Positions 25,160 through 34,694 are shown, numbered from the stretch's first letter. The stretch: 64,000 nt of DNA from Streptomyces ficellus (GCF_009739905.1 NZ_CP034279.1:2976001-3040000); one strand, 5' to 3'. Made by a program: numbers and translations. The notes: a model not told the origin generated them from the letters alone.

Positions 25160-25543
25160 TTACTTGACCTCGACCGAGGCGCCGGCGGCCTTGAGGGACT
25201 CGGCGGCCTTCTCGGCGGCGTCCTTGGCGACCTTCTCGAGGACCGGCTTCGGGGTGCCGTCGACGAGGTCCTTGGCCTCCTTCAGGCCCAGGGAGGTCAG
25301 CTCACGCACGACCTTGATGACCTGGATCTTCTTGTCGCCGGCACCGGTGAGGATGACGTCGAACTCGTCCTTCTCCTCAGCGGCCTCGGCCGGGGCACCG
25401 GGGACACCGGCGGCGGCGACGGCGACCGGGGCGGCGGCGGTGACGTCGAACTTCTCCTCGAACGCCGAAACGAACGCGGCGAGCTCGATGAGGGTCATCT
25501 CCTCGAACTGCGCGAGCAGGTCTTCCTGAGACAGCTTCGCCAT
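25160..25543 (-). CDS. rplL: 50S ribosomal protein L7/L12
   Basis: L7/L12, 127 residues. An N-terminal dimerisation helix pair ([30 protein letters not shown]), an Ala/Gly hinge, and the factor-binding C-terminal domain with [24 protein letters not shown]. It forms the ribosomal stalk with L10 (rplJ, just upstream). Confidence 0.98.
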   Translation of the reverse strand: MAKLSQEDLLAQFEEMTLIELAAFVSAFEEKFDVTAAAPVAVAAAGVPGAPAEAAEEKDEFDVILTGAGDKKIQVIKVVRELTSLGLKEAKDLVDGTPKPVLEKVAKDAAEKAAESLKAAGASVEVK

Positions 25544-25657
25544 GATGGCGGTCCTTCCACTAAATCGGCTGGTGCCGGGTGTACATGTGAGGCGGGCGTA
25601 CGTTGGGCCCGCTGCGACCGTCGCCCCTAGGGGGCCACGGTCAATGCGCGAGCCGAA

Positions 25658-26188
25658 TTACTCGGCACCGCCCTGCTCGGCCTGCTTGGCACGGAGCGCG
25701 TCCACGGTGCGGACGAGCTTCGAGGGAAGCGCCTGGAAGAGCGCGGCAGCCTGGGACTGCTTGCCCTTCATGGCGCCCGCCAGCTTGGCGAGCAGAACCT
25801 CGCGGGACTCGAGGTCCGCAAGCTTCTTGATCTCATCGGCGGAGATCGCCTTGCCATCAAGGACACCGCCCTTGATGATCAGGTTGGGGTTCTCCTTGGC
25901 GAAGTCACGAAGACCCTTCGCCGACTCCACCGGGTCACCGGTGATGAAGGCGACAGCCGTCGGACCAGCGAACTGGTCGTCCAGCGTCGAGATCCCGGCC
26001 TCGTTGGCCGCAATCTTGGTCAGCGTGTTCTTCACCACGGCGTACTGGGCGTTCTCACCGAGCGAACGGCGCAGCTGCTTGAGCTGTGCCACGGTGAGAC
26101 CGCGGTACTCGGTCAGCACGGCGGCGTTCGAGCTGCGGAACTTGTCCGTCAGCTCGGCAACCGCAGCAGACTTGTCGGGCCTCGCCAT
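25658..26188 (-). CDS. rplJ: 50S ribosomal protein L10
   Basis: L10, 176 residues from the ATG at 26188 ([17 protein letters not shown]). It anchors the L7/L12 stalk; the C-terminal helix ([26 protein letters not shown]) is the L7/L12-binding part. The spacer to rplL is 114 bp. In many bacteria L10 represses its own leader RNA, and a structured leader lies upstream (26256-26282). Confidence 0.97.
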   Translation of the reverse strand: MARPDKSAAVAELTDKFRSSNAAVLTEYRGLTVAQLKQLRRSLGENAQYAVVKNTLTKIAANEAGISTLDDQFAGPTAVAFITGDPVESAKGLRDFAKENPNLIIKGGVLDGKAISADEIKKLADLESREVLLAKLAGAMKGKQSQAAALFQALPSKLVRTVDALRAKQAEQGGAE

Positions 26189-26247
26189 GAGCCTCGGCCT
26201 CCTTCCGGGTGATTCGGACCGCGTGGGCTGAAGGAAGGAGACTGGGC

Positions 26248-26282
26248 AAAACGAAACGCCCCGGCGCAGGCGCACGGGGCGT
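26248..26282 (-). terminator. Attenuator-like hairpin in the rplJ leader
   Basis: Read on the minus strand, ACGCCCCG and CGGGGCGT pair across an 11-base loop (26256-26282), and are followed at once by TTTCGTTTT. This is a rho-independent terminator shape, about 60 bases upstream of rplJ and far downstream of the rplA terminator. It probably attenuates rplJL as part of an L10-leader control region. Confidence 0.6.
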
Positions 26283-26427
26283 GACTCAACCGGTCGCGCT
26301 CAGCGAGGAGCGGTATCCAGGAGTTCATCCACAGTCACCTGCGCGGGTCGTCCGCAGCTAGCGGATCCTTCGGCCGCCGCGACTCTGACGAGCGCAGCAA
26401 CGACCAGCGGTCTTTGGCTTCTGTGGA

Positions 26428-26453
26428 AGAGTACGGGACCGCCCCGCCGTCAA
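26428..26453 (-). promoter_or_regulatory. Possible rplJL promoter (weak)
   Basis: TTGACG (26448-26453) and TACTCT (26428-26433) occur on the minus strand, but the spacer is only 14 bp, which is too short for a standard sigma-70 promoter. The rest of the 488-bp gap between rplJ and rplA holds the attenuator-like hairpin and the rplA terminator and no gene. Confidence 0.25.
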
Positions 26454-26604
26454 GCAAATCGCCGCCGGCCGGGTGACTCCCCGCCCCCGCGCGCCCGTGC
26501 CACCGCAGCGCTCCGGCCGGGCTCCGGGGGCCTGACAGGGGCCTCCACGGGGCCAGGGGGCCCACGGGCGCCACCGGCTCGTGGGGCGGGCCCCGTACGA
26601 CGAG

Positions 26605-26646
26605 AAACCGGCCCCCGCCGCTCCTGCGAGCGGCGGGGGCCGGTTT
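26605..26646 (-). terminator. Terminator after rplA
   Basis: An 18-bp perfect stem (AAACCGGCCCCCGCCGCT against 26629-26646) with a CCTGCG loop and a short T-run on the minus-strand side lies 30 bp after the rplA stop. Confidence 0.9.
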
Positions 26647-26676
26647 CGTGCGCGTGACCCGCGACTGCCGTCAGAT

Positions 26677-27405
26677 TCAGACGGCGGCCGGGTCCTCCTC
26701 GACGAGGAGGTTGCGGGTGCGGTTGGAGTCCAGCGGGATGCCGGGGCCCATCGTGGTGGTGAGGGTCGCCTTCTTGATGTAGCGGCCCTTCGCGGCGGAC
26801 GGCTTCAGACGGAGGACTTCCTCCAGCGCCGCCGCGTAGTTCTCGACCAGCTTCGTCTCGTCGAAGGAAACCTTGCCGATGATGAAGTGCAGGTTCGAGT
26901 GCTTGTCGACGCGGAACTCGATCTTGCCGCCCTTGATCTCGTTGACGGCCTTGGCGACGTCCATGGTGACGGTGCCGGTCTTCGGGTTCGGCATCAGACC
27001 ACGCGGGCCGAGGACGCGGCCGAGGCGGCCGACCTTGCCCATGAGGTCCGGGGTGGCGACGACCGCGTCGAACTCGTTCAGGCGGTTGCCCTTGGAGATC
27101 TCGTCGATCAGTTCGTCGGAGCCGACGATGTCGGCGCCCGCGGCTTCCGCGGCCGCAGCACGGTCACCGGTCGCGAAGACCAGGACCCGGGCGGTCTTAC
27201 CGGTGCCGTGCGGAAGGTTCACGGTGCCACGGACCATCTGGTCGGCCTTGCGCGGGTCGACGCCCAGGCGGAAGGCGACCTCGACGGTGCCGTCGAACTT
27301 GGTGGTGGCGGTGTCCTTGGCGAGACGGACGGCCTCGAGGGGGGCGTAGTTACGCTCCCGGTCGACCTTGGCGTCCGCGCCGCGGAGTGCCTTGCTGCGC
27401 TTCAC
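26677..27405 (-). CDS. rplA: 50S ribosomal protein L1
   Basis: L1, 242 residues from a GTG start. The L1 signature [21 protein letters not shown] is intact. It forms the mobile L1 stalk near the E site and represses rplKA in other bacteria. It is 81 bp downstream of rplK and followed by a strong terminator. Confidence 0.97.
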   Translation of the reverse strand: MKRSKALRGADAKVDRERNYAPLEAVRLAKDTATTKFDGTVEVAFRLGVDPRKADQMVRGTVNLPHGTGKTARVLVFATGDRAAAAEAAGADIVGSDELIDEISKGNRLNEFDAVVATPDLMGKVGRLGRVLGPRGLMPNPKTGTVTMDVAKAVNEIKGGKIEFRVDKHSNLHFIIGKVSFDETKLVENYAAALEEVLRLKPSAAKGRYIKKATLTTTMGPGIPLDSNRTRNLLVEEDPAAV

Positions 27406-27486
27406 TGCTTCTCCTGGTGTGGTTCAGGTGTGGAGTCGTGGTCCGGGCCAGCGCGTGGCCCTCCCACAGGTCGTACGGGGGGCTGC

Positions 27487-27921
27487 TCAGCCCTCGACCG
27501 TGATGCCCATGGAGCGGGCGGTGCCGGCGATGATCTTCTCGGCGGCGTCCAGGTCGTTGGCGTTCAGGTCGGGCAGCTTGACCGAGGCGATCTCGCGGAC
27601 CTGGGCGCTCGTGAGCTTGGCGACCTTGGTCTTGTGCGGCTCGCCGGAGCCCTTGTCCACACCCGCGGCCTTGAGGATCAGCTTGGCGGCCGGCGGAGTC
27701 TTGGTGATGAAGGTGAAGGAACGGTCCTCGTAGACCGTGATCTCCACCGGCACGACCATGCCACGCTGCGACTCGGTCGCGGCGTTGTAGGCCTTGCAGA
27801 ACTCCATGATGTTGACGCCGTGCTGACCCAGGGCGGGGCCGACCGGCGGAGCCGGGTTGGCCGCGCCGGCCTGGATCTGGAGCTTGATAAGCCCCGTGAC
27901 CTTCTTCTTCTTGGGAGGCAT
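27487..27921 (-). CDS. rplK: 50S ribosomal protein L11
   Basis: L11, 144 residues ([19 protein letters not shown]). The N-terminal domain carries [22 protein letters not shown], the thiostrepton-site loop, and the C-terminal domain binds 23S rRNA (RSMGITVEG). It starts the rplKA pair. The upstream 159-bp gap has a terminator-like hairpin (28025-28067). Confidence 0.97.
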
Positions 27922-28024
27922 TGCTCTCTCCGGGTCCTAGTGAGAGTTTCTCGCCACCATCCGACGTCATCCGGATGGAGGCATACCGCACAACGATAAC
28001 GGGTATCCATGCGCGGCCAAAAAC

Positions 28025-28067
28025 CGAGCAGGTCAGAACGGGCGCGAGGCCCGGTCTGACCTGTTCG
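28025..28067 (-). terminator. Terminator between nusG and rplK
   Basis: A 19-bp imperfect stem (CAGGTCAGA core, two mismatches) with a 5-base loop lies 14 bp after the nusG stop. It separates secE-nusG from rplKA. Confidence 0.7.
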
Positions 28068-28080
28068 GAAGCTGTATGCG

Positions 28081-28974
28081 TCAGTTCTTCTGGATCTGGT
28101 CGAAGCTCAGCTCGACCGGGGTCTCGCGACCGAAGATCTCGACGAGGCCCTTGACCTTCTTCGAGTCGGCGTTGATCTCGTTGATCGTGGCCTGGAGCGT
28201 GGCGAACGGGCCGTCGGTGACGGTGACCGAGTCGCCGACCTCGAAGTCCAGCACCTGGACCTCGACCTTGCGGGCCGGAGCCGGCTTGCCCTCGGCCTCG
28301 GCGGCCTCGCGGGCGGCCTTCTCCTCGGCCTCCGGGGCGAGCATCTTGACGATCTCGTCCAGGGTCAGCGGGTACGGGTCGTAGGCGTTGCCCACGAAGC
28401 CGGTGACGCCGGGGGTGTTGCGGACGACGCCCCAGGACTCGTTCGTCAGATCCATGCGGACGAGAACGTAACCGGGCAGCTTGTTCTGCCGGACGTTCTT
28501 GCGCTCGCCGTTCTTGATCTGGACGATCTCTTCCTCGGGGACCTCGGCCTGGTAGATGAAGTCCTCGACGTTCAGCGAGACGGCACGCTGCTCGAGGTTG
28601 GCCTTCACGCGCTTCTCGTAGCCCGCGTAGGTGTGGATGACGTACCACTCGCCGGGCAGGCCGCGCAGTTCGTCGCGGAGGGCGGCGATGGGGTCGGCCG
28701 GGGCCTCGGGCTCCGCCGCCTCGGCGACGACGTCGTCGGTCTCGTCCTCGTCGGCGTCGGTCTCGTCGGCTTCGGCGGTCTCGCCCTCGGCGGTCTCAGT
28801 GCCGGCCTCGGCCTCGGGGGCCTCCTCGACCGCGTCCTCGTCCTCGACGTGGAGAGCGGCCTCTTCGGCGGCCTCGCCGACAGCGGCGTCCGCAGCTTCC
28901 GCCTGGTCCTCGTCGGCCGCCTCGACGACGTCGAGCTCGTCCTGGGCGGACTCGTTCAGGTTCGGGTCAGACAC
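28081..28974 (-). CDS. nusG: Transcription termination/antitermination factor NusG
   Basis: NusG, 297 residues from a GTG at 28974 behind an AGGAAG site. A long acidic N-terminal tail (about 1-115, rich in Glu/Asp/Ala), typical of actinobacteria, precedes the NGN domain ([21 protein letters not shown] through [28 protein letters not shown]). An Ala/Glu-rich insert then leads to the C-terminal KOW domain ([21 protein letters not shown]). It binds RNA polymerase and links it to Rho and the ribosome. It is 77 bp downstream of secE. Confidence 0.96.
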   Translation of the reverse strand: MSDPNLNESAQDELDVVEAADEDQAEAADAAVGEAAEEAALHVEDEDAVEEAPEAEAGTETAEGETAEADETDADEDETDDVVAEAAEPEAPADPIAALRDELRGLPGEWYVIHTYAGYEKRVKANLEQRAVSLNVEDFIYQAEVPEEEIVQIKNGERKNVRQNKLPGYVLVRMDLTNESWGVVRNTPGVTGFVGNAYDPYPLTLDEIVKMLAPEAEEKAAREAAEAEGKPAPARKVEVQVLDFEVGDSVTVTDGPFATLQATINEINADSKKVKGLVEIFGRETPVELSFDQIQKN

Positions 28975-29051
28975 GGTGGCTGCTTCTTCCTGGATACAGA
29001 TGGGGTGGAACATGCGAAAAGGGGCGCCTGGGTGGGCGCCCTCCGCGGGAC

Positions 29052-29339
29052 TCAGCCGAAGACGTACTTGACTGCTTCCTGGAAGCCGAGGTCAATCACG
29101 GTCACCAGACCGATCATGATGACGACGAAGACGATGACGACGGTCGTGTACGTCGTCAGCTGGCTGCGAGTCGGCCAGACGACCTTGCGCAGCTCGGCGA
29201 CGATCTGGCGGTAGAAGAGCGCGAGACGGCCCAGCGGGCCCTTCTTTCCGCGCTTGCCGCCCTTGCGGCCCTTCTTCTTCGACTCCTGTGCTTCGTCCTC
29301 GGCATCAGGCATGTCGATGGAGCCTACGGCATCCGTCAC
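29052..29339 (-). CDS. secE: Preprotein translocase subunit SecE
   Basis: SecE, 95 residues from a GTG at 29339. A charged Lys/Arg/Gly N-terminus leads to an amphipathic helix ([22 protein letters not shown], the family signature) and one membrane segment ([17 protein letters not shown]). It is part of the SecYEG channel. The secE-nusG pairing is conserved. Confidence 0.96.
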   Translation of the reverse strand: MTDAVGSIDMPDAEDEAQESKKKGRKGGKRGKKGPLGRLALFYRQIVAELRKVVWPTRSQLTTYTTVVIVFVVIMIGLVTVIDLGFQEAVKYVFG

Positions 29340-29441
29340 GTCTCTCACCTGATTCCGGGTCGGCCGTGCCGCGCCCGGGTGGAGCCGCACGGCGGTGCAA
29401 TGAAGTACATACCTGCGCACACAACCTGGCGGTGTGTGTAG

Positions 29442-29514
29442 CAGGGCCGGAGGGACTTGAACCCCCAACCGCCGGTTTTGGAGACCGGTGCTCTACCAAT
29501 TGAGCTACGACCCT
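29442..29514 (-). tRNA. tRNA-Trp (CCA anticodon)
   Basis: A 73-base cloverleaf on the minus strand. Acceptor AGGGTCG pairs with CGGCCCT; the D-loop is AATTGGTA; the anticodon loop CTCCAAA gives CCA; the T-arm is GGGGGTTCAAGTCCCTC. No CCA end is encoded. It lies upstream of secE, as in other actinobacteria. Confidence 0.96.
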
Positions 29515-29529
29515 CTGTCGTTCTCCCCC

Positions 29530-29557
29530 AACCTACCGCATCCGTGGACGTGGTCGA
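29530..29557 (-). promoter_or_regulatory. Possible promoter of tRNA-Trp
   Basis: On the minus strand, TCGACC (29552-29557) and TAGGTT (29530-29535) are spaced by 16 bp, about 10 bp upstream of the tRNA. The -35 is weak. Confidence 0.4.
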
Positions 29558-29718
29558 TGAGGGCCAACGAGCAGAGAGTGTACGTGGTCAGCGGCGCCGC
29601 GTCGAACAGATAGCTCCTGACACGGTCGGCGCAGCCCCCTCGCACCCGTCGGATTCCCGCCGTCCGCACGGCGAGATCCGTGTGCCGCGCTCTTTCCCGG
29701 TCTGGGAGCATGGGCCGC

Positions 29719-30945
29719 ATGAGCGCTGCAACCCCTCCCACCGAGCGCCGGGTCTCCGCCCGAGTCGGCGCGATCTCCGAGTCCGCGACCCTCGCCGTCG
29801 ACGCCAAGGCCAAGGCCCTCAAGGCCGCCGGGCGCCCGGTGATCGGCTTCGGCGCGGGTGAGCCCGACTTCCCGACGCCCGGCTACATCGTCGAGGCCGC
29901 GGTAGAGGCCTGCCGCAACCCGAAGTACCACCGCTACACGCCGGCCGGCGGACTGCCCGAGCTGAAGGCAGCCATCGCCGCGAAGACGCTGCGGGACTCC
30001 GGCTACGAGGTCGACGCCTCCCAGGTCCTGGTGACCAACGGTGGCAAGCAGGCGATCTACGAGGCGTTCGCCGCGATCCTGGACCCGGGCGACGAGGTCA
30101 TCGTCCCGGCGCCGTACTGGACGACGTACCCCGAGTCGATCCGGCTGGCCGGCGGTGTGCCGGTGGAGGTCGTCGCCGACGAGACCACCGGCTACCGGGT
30201 GTCCGTGGAGCAGCTGGAGGCGGCCCGTACGGAGCGGACGAAGGTCGTCCTCTTCGTCTCCCCGTCCAACCCGACCGGCGCCGTCTACACCGAGGGCGAC
30301 GCCGAGGCGATCGGCCGCTGGGCCGTCGAGCACGGCCTGTGGGTGATGACGGACGAGATCTACGAGCACCTCGTGTACGGCGACGCCACCTTCACCTCGC
30401 TGCCGGCGATCCTGCCCGAGCTGCGGGACAAGTGCGTCGTCGTCAACGGCGTGGCCAAGACGTACGCCATGACCGGCTGGCGGGTCGGGTGGATCATCGG
30501 CCCGAAGGACGTGGTGAAGGCCGCGACGAACCTCCAGTCGCACGCCACGTCCAATGTGTCGAACGTCGCACAGGCCGCCGCGCTGGCCGCCGTCTCGGGC
30601 AGCCTGGACGCGGTGGCGGAGATGCGGGCGGCGTTCGACCGCCGCCGCCAGACCATGGTGCGGATGCTCAACGAGATCGAGGGCGTCTACTGCCCGACCC
30701 CGGAGGGCGCGTTCTACGCGTACCCGTCGGTGAAGGGGCTGCTGGGCAAGGAGATCCGCGGCAAGCGCCCGCAGACCTCGGTGGAGCTGGCGGCGCTGAT
30801 CCTCGACGAGGCGGAGGTGGCGGTCGTTCCCGGCGAGGCGTTCGGCACGCCGGGCTACCTGCGGCTGTCGTACGCGCTGGGCGACGAGGACCTGGTCGAG
30901 GGCGTGTCGCGGATGCAGAAGCTGCTGGCGGAGGCGCGCGACTGA
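29719..30945 (+). CDS. aspC: Pyridoxal-phosphate-dependent aspartate aminotransferase
   Basis: A 408-residue class I aminotransferase of the prokaryotic aspartate type (I-gamma). It interconverts aspartate and 2-oxoglutarate with oxaloacetate and glutamate. [10 protein letters not shown] and [12 protein letters not shown] contact the cofactor; Lys247 in [16 protein letters not shown] forms the Schiff base; a C-terminal Arg (GYLRLSYA) binds the substrate carboxylate. The ATG at 29719 gives the family-standard [20 protein letters not shown] start. It is divergent from tRNA-Trp. Confidence 0.93.
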   Translation: MSAATPPTERRVSARVGAISESATLAVDAKAKALKAAGRPVIGFGAGEPDFPTPGYIVEAAVEACRNPKYHRYTPAGGLPELKAAIAAKTLRDSGYEVDASQVLVTNGGKQAIYEAFAAILDPGDEVIVPAPYWTTYPESIRLAGGVPVEVVADETTGYRVSVEQLEAARTERTKVVLFVSPSNPTGAVYTEGDAEAIGRWAVEHGLWVMTDEIYEHLVYGDATFTSLPAILPELRDKCVVVNGVAKTYAMTGWRVGWIIGPKDVVKAATNLQSHATSNVSNVAQAAALAAVSGSLDAVAEMRAAFDRRRQTMVRMLNEIEGVYCPTPEGAFYAYPSVKGLLGKEIRGKRPQTSVELAALILDEAEVAVVPGEAFGTPGYLRLSYALGDEDLVEGVSRMQKLLAEARD

Positions 30946-31079
30946 GCCGGCCCTCCACGGAGGCGCGGACGTACGGGCGGGCTCCCGGCGGTGTGCCGGG
31001 GCCCGCTTTTCCGTTCCCTTGAGCACCCGATCGGTGAAAGGGGCTCCCGCGCGGGCGGCGGTTTTGGCAAGATCCCTCA

Positions 31080-32102
31080 ATGGAGCACGTACGAGATCTG
31101 CGGCTGTTGCCCAAAGCCCATCTGCACCTGCACTTCACCGGGTCGATGCGGCCCGGGACCCTGCTGGAGCTCGCCGACAAGTACGGCGTCCATCTGCCCG
31201 AGGCGCTGACCGGCGGAGAGCCCCCGCAGCTGCGGGCCACCGACGAGCGGGGCTGGTTCCGTTTCCAGCGGCTGTACGACATCGCCCGGTCCTGCCTCCG
31301 CGAACCGGAGGACATCAGGCGCCTGGTGCGCGAGACGGCCGAGGAGGACGTCAGGGACGGGTCGGGGTGGCTGGAGATCCAGGTGGACCCGACGTCGTAC
31401 GCCCCGCGGCTGGGCGGTCTGATCCCGGCCCTGGAGATCATCCTGGACGCGGTGGAGAGCGCCTCGCGGGAGACCGGCCTGGGCATGCGGGTCCTGGTGG
31501 CCGCGAACCGCATGAAGCACCCGCTGGACGCCCGGACCCTCGCCCGCCTGGCCGTCCGGTACGCGGACCGGGGCGTGGTCGGCTTCGGGCTGTCGAACGA
31601 CGAGCGGCGCGGCATGGCGCGGGACTTCGACCGGGCGTTCGCGATCGCCCGGGAGGGCGGGCTGCTGGCCGCGCCGCACGGGGGCGAGCTGACCGGCCCG
31701 GCGTCCGTGCGGGACTGCCTGGACGACCTGCGGGCGGCGCGCATCGGGCACGGCGTCCGGGCCGCGGAGGACCCCCGGTTGCTGCGCCGGCTGGCCGAGC
31801 GGGGAGTGACCTGCGAGGTGTGCCCCGCCTCGAACGTGGCGCTCGGCGTGTACGAGAAGCCCGAGGACGTCCCGCTGCGGACGCTGTACGAGGCCGGGGT
31901 GCCCATGGCGCTCGGGGCGGACGACCCGCTGCTGTTCGGGTCGCGGCTGGCGGCCCAGTACGAGATCGCCCGCGCCCACCACGGTTTCTCCGACCACGAG
32001 CTGGCGGAGCTGGCCCGTCAGTCGGTGCGCGGCTCGGCGGCGCCGGAGGACGTCCGGGCGAAGCTGCTCGCGGGCGTCGACGACTGGCTGGCGGGCCCGT
32101 GA
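31080..32102 (+). CDS. Adenosine deaminase-family hydrolase
   Basis: A 340-residue metal-dependent hydrolase. The zinc motif HLHLHFTGSM replaces the more common HLHLDGSL. Later motifs are APHGGELTGP (His), RIGHGVRA (catalytic region), VCPASNVALGVY and LGADDPLLFG (Asp metal ligand). The fold and motifs fit adenosine deaminase (adenosine to inosine), although substitutions such as HFTG mean that a related substrate cannot be ruled out. It converges on murB with only six bases between stops and no separate terminator. Confidence 0.85.
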   Translation: MEHVRDLRLLPKAHLHLHFTGSMRPGTLLELADKYGVHLPEALTGGEPPQLRATDERGWFRFQRLYDIARSCLREPEDIRRLVRETAEEDVRDGSGWLEIQVDPTSYAPRLGGLIPALEIILDAVESASRETGLGMRVLVAANRMKHPLDARTLARLAVRYADRGVVGFGLSNDERRGMARDFDRAFAIAREGGLLAAPHGGELTGPASVRDCLDDLRAARIGHGVRAAEDPRLLRRLAERGVTCEVCPASNVALGVYEKPEDVPLRTLYEAGVPMALGADDPLLFGSRLAAQYEIARAHHGFSDHELAELARQSVRGSAAPEDVRAKLLAGVDDWLAGP

Positions 32103-32108
32103 GCGGCG

Positions 32109-33164
32109 TCAGAGGCTGACGCCGACCGTCACCGGCTCGTTGACCAGCGTGACGCCGAAGGCGTCCCGTACGCCCGCGACGACCTCGCGGGCGAGGGCGA
32201 GCAGGTCCTCGGTGGTGGCCTCGCCGCGGTTGGTGAGGGCCAGGGTGTGCTTGGTGGAGATGCGGGCGGGGCCGGTGCCGTACCCCTTGGTGAAGCCGGC
32301 CTTGTCGATGAGCCAGGCCGCGGAGGTCTTGACCCGTCCGTCGCCGGCTGGGAAGGCGGGCGGGGCGACGTCGGCGCCGAGGCGGTCACGGACGCGGGCG
32401 AGGAACTCCTCGTAGTGCGCCTGCTCCAGGATCGGGTTGGTGAAGAACGAGCCCGCCGACCAGGTGTCGTGGTCCGCCGGGTCCAGGACCATGCCCTTGC
32501 CGGCGCGGAGCGCGAGCACCGTCTCGCGGGCGGTGGCGGCCGGGACGCGGTCGCCGGGCTCCACGCCGAGCACGCGGGCCGTCTCGGCGTACTTGATGGG
32601 CGCGCTCAGCCCCTGCGCGTCCTCCAGCTCGAAGCGCACCCGCAGCACGACGAACCGGTCCGGGTCGGCCTTGAAGCGGCTGTGGCGGTACGAGAAGTCG
32701 CACTCGGCGTTCGGGACGGTGACCGTCTCGCCCGAGCGGCGGTCGTACGCCACGACCTCCGTGATGGTGGCCGAGACCTCCTGGCCGTACGCCCCGACGT
32801 TCTGGATCGGGGTGGCGCCCGCCGAGCCGGGGATGCCGGCCAGGCACTCGATGCCGGCGAGCCCGGCCTCCACCGTGCGCGCCACGGCGTCCGTCCACAC
32901 CTCACCGGCCGCCAGCTCCAGCCGCGTGCCGTCCAGGACGAATCCCCGGGTGGCGATGCGCAGGGCGGTGCCGTCGAAGCCCTTGTCGCCGATGACGAGG
33001 TTGGACCCGCCGCCGATGACCAGCAGCGGGGTGCCGGTCTCGTCGGCCTCGCGCACGGCGGCGACGACCTCGTCGTCGGTGGTCGCCGTGACGAGCCGGT
33101 TCGCGGGGCCGCCGAGCCGGAAGGTGGTCAGGGGGGCGAGGGGAGCGTCGTGGAGTTCCTGCAC
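32109..33164 (-). CDS. murB: UDP-N-acetylenolpyruvoylglucosamine reductase
   Basis: MurB, 351 residues from a GTG start. It is an FAD enzyme that reduces the enolpyruvyl group to give UDP-N-acetylmuramate for peptidoglycan. The FAD-binding part has NTFRLGG-type TTFRLGGPANRLV, GGGSNLVIGDKGFDG and the GIPGSAGATPIQNVGAYGQE loop. The C-terminal domain has SAAWLIDKAGFTKGY and ISTKHTLALTNRGEATTEDL. It is separated from the hadAB-like pair by a hairpin. Confidence 0.96.
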   Translation of the reverse strand: MQELHDAPLAPLTTFRLGGPANRLVTATTDDEVVAAVREADETGTPLLVIGGGSNLVIGDKGFDGTALRIATRGFVLDGTRLELAAGEVWTDAVARTVEAGLAGIECLAGIPGSAGATPIQNVGAYGQEVSATITEVVAYDRRSGETVTVPNAECDFSYRHSRFKADPDRFVVLRVRFELEDAQGLSAPIKYAETARVLGVEPGDRVPAATARETVLALRAGKGMVLDPADHDTWSAGSFFTNPILEQAHYEEFLARVRDRLGADVAPPAFPAGDGRVKTSAAWLIDKAGFTKGYGTGPARISTKHTLALTNRGEATTEDLLALAREVVAGVRDAFGVTLVNEPVTVGVSL

Positions 33165-33214
33165 GCGCCCAAGCCTACGGTGCGGCTCGGACAGCCCCTT
33201 CCGGGTGCGCGCCG

Positions 33215-33243
33215 GGGGGGGCCACGCGCGCGTGGCACCCCCC
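33215..33243 (-). terminator. Hairpin between hadB-like gene and murB
   Basis: A 12-bp stem (GGGGGGGCCACG against CGTGGC and CCCCCC with one bulged base) with a CGCG loop lies about 24 bp past the hadB-like stop. There is no T-run, so termination is probable rather than certain. Confidence 0.55.
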
Positions 33244-33266
33244 GGGCGGCGTCGGGCGTGCGGCGG

Positions 33267-33695
33267 TCAGGCGAGCCGTACGACGGCGCGGGACATGCCG
33301 AGCACCTTCTGGCCGGCGCTCATGGCGGTCAGGTCCACCCGCACCCGGTTGTCGTCCAGCTTCGCGGCGACCTTGCCGCTGACCTCGATCAGCGCGCCCG
33401 TCTCGTCGTTGGGGACGACGACCGGCTTGGTGAACCGCACCCCGTACTCGACGACCGCCCCCGGGTCGCCCGACCAGTCGGTCACCACCTGGATCGCCTC
33501 GGCCATGGTGAACATGCCGTGCGCGATGACGTCCGGCAGCCCGACCTCCCTGGCGAACTTCTCGTTCCAGTGGATCGGGTTGAAGTCCCCGGAGGCGCCC
33601 GCGTACCGCACCAGCGTGGCGCGCGTCACGGGGAAGCTCTTCGCCGGCAGCTCGGTGCCGACCTCGACCTCGTCGAATGCGATCTTCGCGCTCAT
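33267..33695 (-). CDS. MaoC-like (R)-specific enoyl hydratase, HadB-like
   Basis: A 142-residue hotdog protein starting at the ATG at 33695 (MSAKIAFDEVEVGTELPAKSFPV). It carries the hydratase-2 motif YAGASGDFNPIHWNEKFA with the catalytic Asp/His pair, then VIAHGMFTMA. It matches HadB, the catalytic partner of mycobacterial HadAB (3-hydroxyacyl dehydratase). It lies four bases downstream of the HadA-like gene, so the two are probably a heterodimer. In a mycolate-free organism the substrate is inferred to be an ordinary or specialised acyl chain. Confidence 0.85.
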   Translation of the reverse strand: MSAKIAFDEVEVGTELPAKSFPVTRATLVRYAGASGDFNPIHWNEKFAREVGLPDVIAHGMFTMAEAIQVVTDWSGDPGAVVEYGVRFTKPVVVPNDETGALIEVSGKVAAKLDDNRVRVDLTAMSAGQKVLGMSRAVVRLA

Positions 33696-33699
33696 CGCC

Positions 33700-34155
33700 T
33701 CACGCCTCCTCTGCCGCGGCACGGGCCACGAGCTTCGTCCACGCCGTCACCACGTGCTCACCGGCCTCGTCGTGGACCTCCCCGCGGACGTCCAGGATGT
33801 CGTTGCCGGCGAGCGACTTGATGGCCTCGATGGTCGAGACGACCGTCAGCCGGTCCCCCGCCCGTACCGGACGGGTGTACGCGAACTTCTGGTCGCCGTG
33901 CACCACGCGGCTGTAGTCCAGGCCCAGCTGCGGGTCCTCGATCACCGCTGACGCGGCCCGGAAGGTGATGGCGAACACGAAGGTCGGCGGAGCGATCACA
34001 TCCGGGTGGCCGAGCGCCTTGGCGGCCTCCGTGTCGGTGTACGCCGGATTCAGGTCCCCGACCGCCTCGGCGAATTCGCGGATCTTCTCCCGGCCGACCT
34101 CGTACGGCGCGGTGGGCGGATAGGTCCGCCCCACGAAGGACTGATCGAGCGCCAT
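33700..34155 (-). CDS. FAS1-like/MaoC dehydratase, HadA-like
   Basis: A 151-residue hotdog protein from the ATG at 34155 (MALDQSFVGRTYPPTAPYEV). The motif region reads FAEAVGDLNPAYTDTEAA: the catalytic His is replaced by Tyr, as in HadA/UPF0336 proteins, which shape the acyl tunnel while the partner does catalysis. It sits between rpmG and the HadB-like gene, as in mycobacteria. Confidence 0.85.
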   Translation of the reverse strand: MALDQSFVGRTYPPTAPYEVGREKIREFAEAVGDLNPAYTDTEAAKALGHPDVIAPPTFVFAITFRAASAVIEDPQLGLDYSRVVHGDQKFAYTRPVRAGDRLTVVSTIEAIKSLAGNDILDVRGEVHDEAGEHVVTAWTKLVARAAAEEA

Positions 34156-34240
34156 GAACTCGCTACCTCCTGGGTCATGTCTTCGAACAAACGACACGAG
34201 GCCGCCCCCTGACGGGGACGGCCTCGTGTACGAGCCTGAT

Positions 34241-34405
34241 TCAGCGCGTTTCGCGGTGCGCAGTGTGCGCGTTGCAGCGCGGGCAGTGCTTCTTCATCTC
34301 AAGACGGTCCGGGTTGTTGCGCCGGTTCTTCTTGGTGATGTAGTTCCGCTCCTTGCACTCCACGCAGGCCAGCGTGATCTTCGGGCGGACGTCGGTGGCA
34401 GCCAC
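34241..34405 (-). CDS. rpmG: 50S ribosomal protein L33
   Basis: L33, 54 residues from a GTG at 34405 with AAGGAGC eight bases upstream. Both zinc CxxC pairs are present ([10 protein letters not shown] and [10 protein letters not shown]), so this is the zinc-binding (C+) form. It is 85 bp downstream of tRNA-Met and upstream of the HadA-like gene. Confidence 0.95.
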   Translation of the reverse strand: MAATDVRPKITLACVECKERNYITKKNRRNNPDRLEMKKHCPRCNAHTAHRETR

Positions 34406-34493
34406 GTGAGTGCTCCTTGACGGACGGATGGACGGATGAACGCATAAAAGAGTAGCCGATCGAAGGACCGACCCCACAATCGGCTACCGTGTG

Positions 34494-34566
34494 TAGCGGT
34501 GACCGGACTTGAACCGGTGACACAGCGATTATGAGCCGCTTGCTCTACCGACTGAGCTACACCGCT
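34494..34566 (-). tRNA. tRNA-Met (CAT anticodon, elongator)
   Basis: A 73-base cloverleaf on the minus strand (5' AGCGGTGTAGCTCAGTCGG). The anticodon loop CTCATAA gives CAT. The A1-T72 pair and the lack of the initiator's GGG/CCC anticodon-stem pattern indicate the elongator form. No CCA is encoded. Confidence 0.93.
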
Positions 34567-34610
34567 TTGATACGGAGTCCCTCACCCGAAGGTGAGGGCT
34601 ACCGCACCAG

Positions 34611-34683
34611 AGCCCCAATACGGAATCGAACCGTAGACCTTCTCCTTACCATGGAGACGCTCTGCCGACTGAGCTATTGGGGC
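34611..34683 (-). tRNA. tRNA-Thr (GGT anticodon)
   Basis: A 73-base cloverleaf on the minus strand (5' GCCCCAATAGCTCAGTCGG). The anticodon stem-loop TCTCCATGGTAAGGAGA gives GGT. It is 44 bp upstream of tRNA-Met, with a small CTCACC hairpin (34580-34597) between them; the two are probably co-transcribed. Confidence 0.95.
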
Positions 34684-34694
34684 GAGCGATGAAG

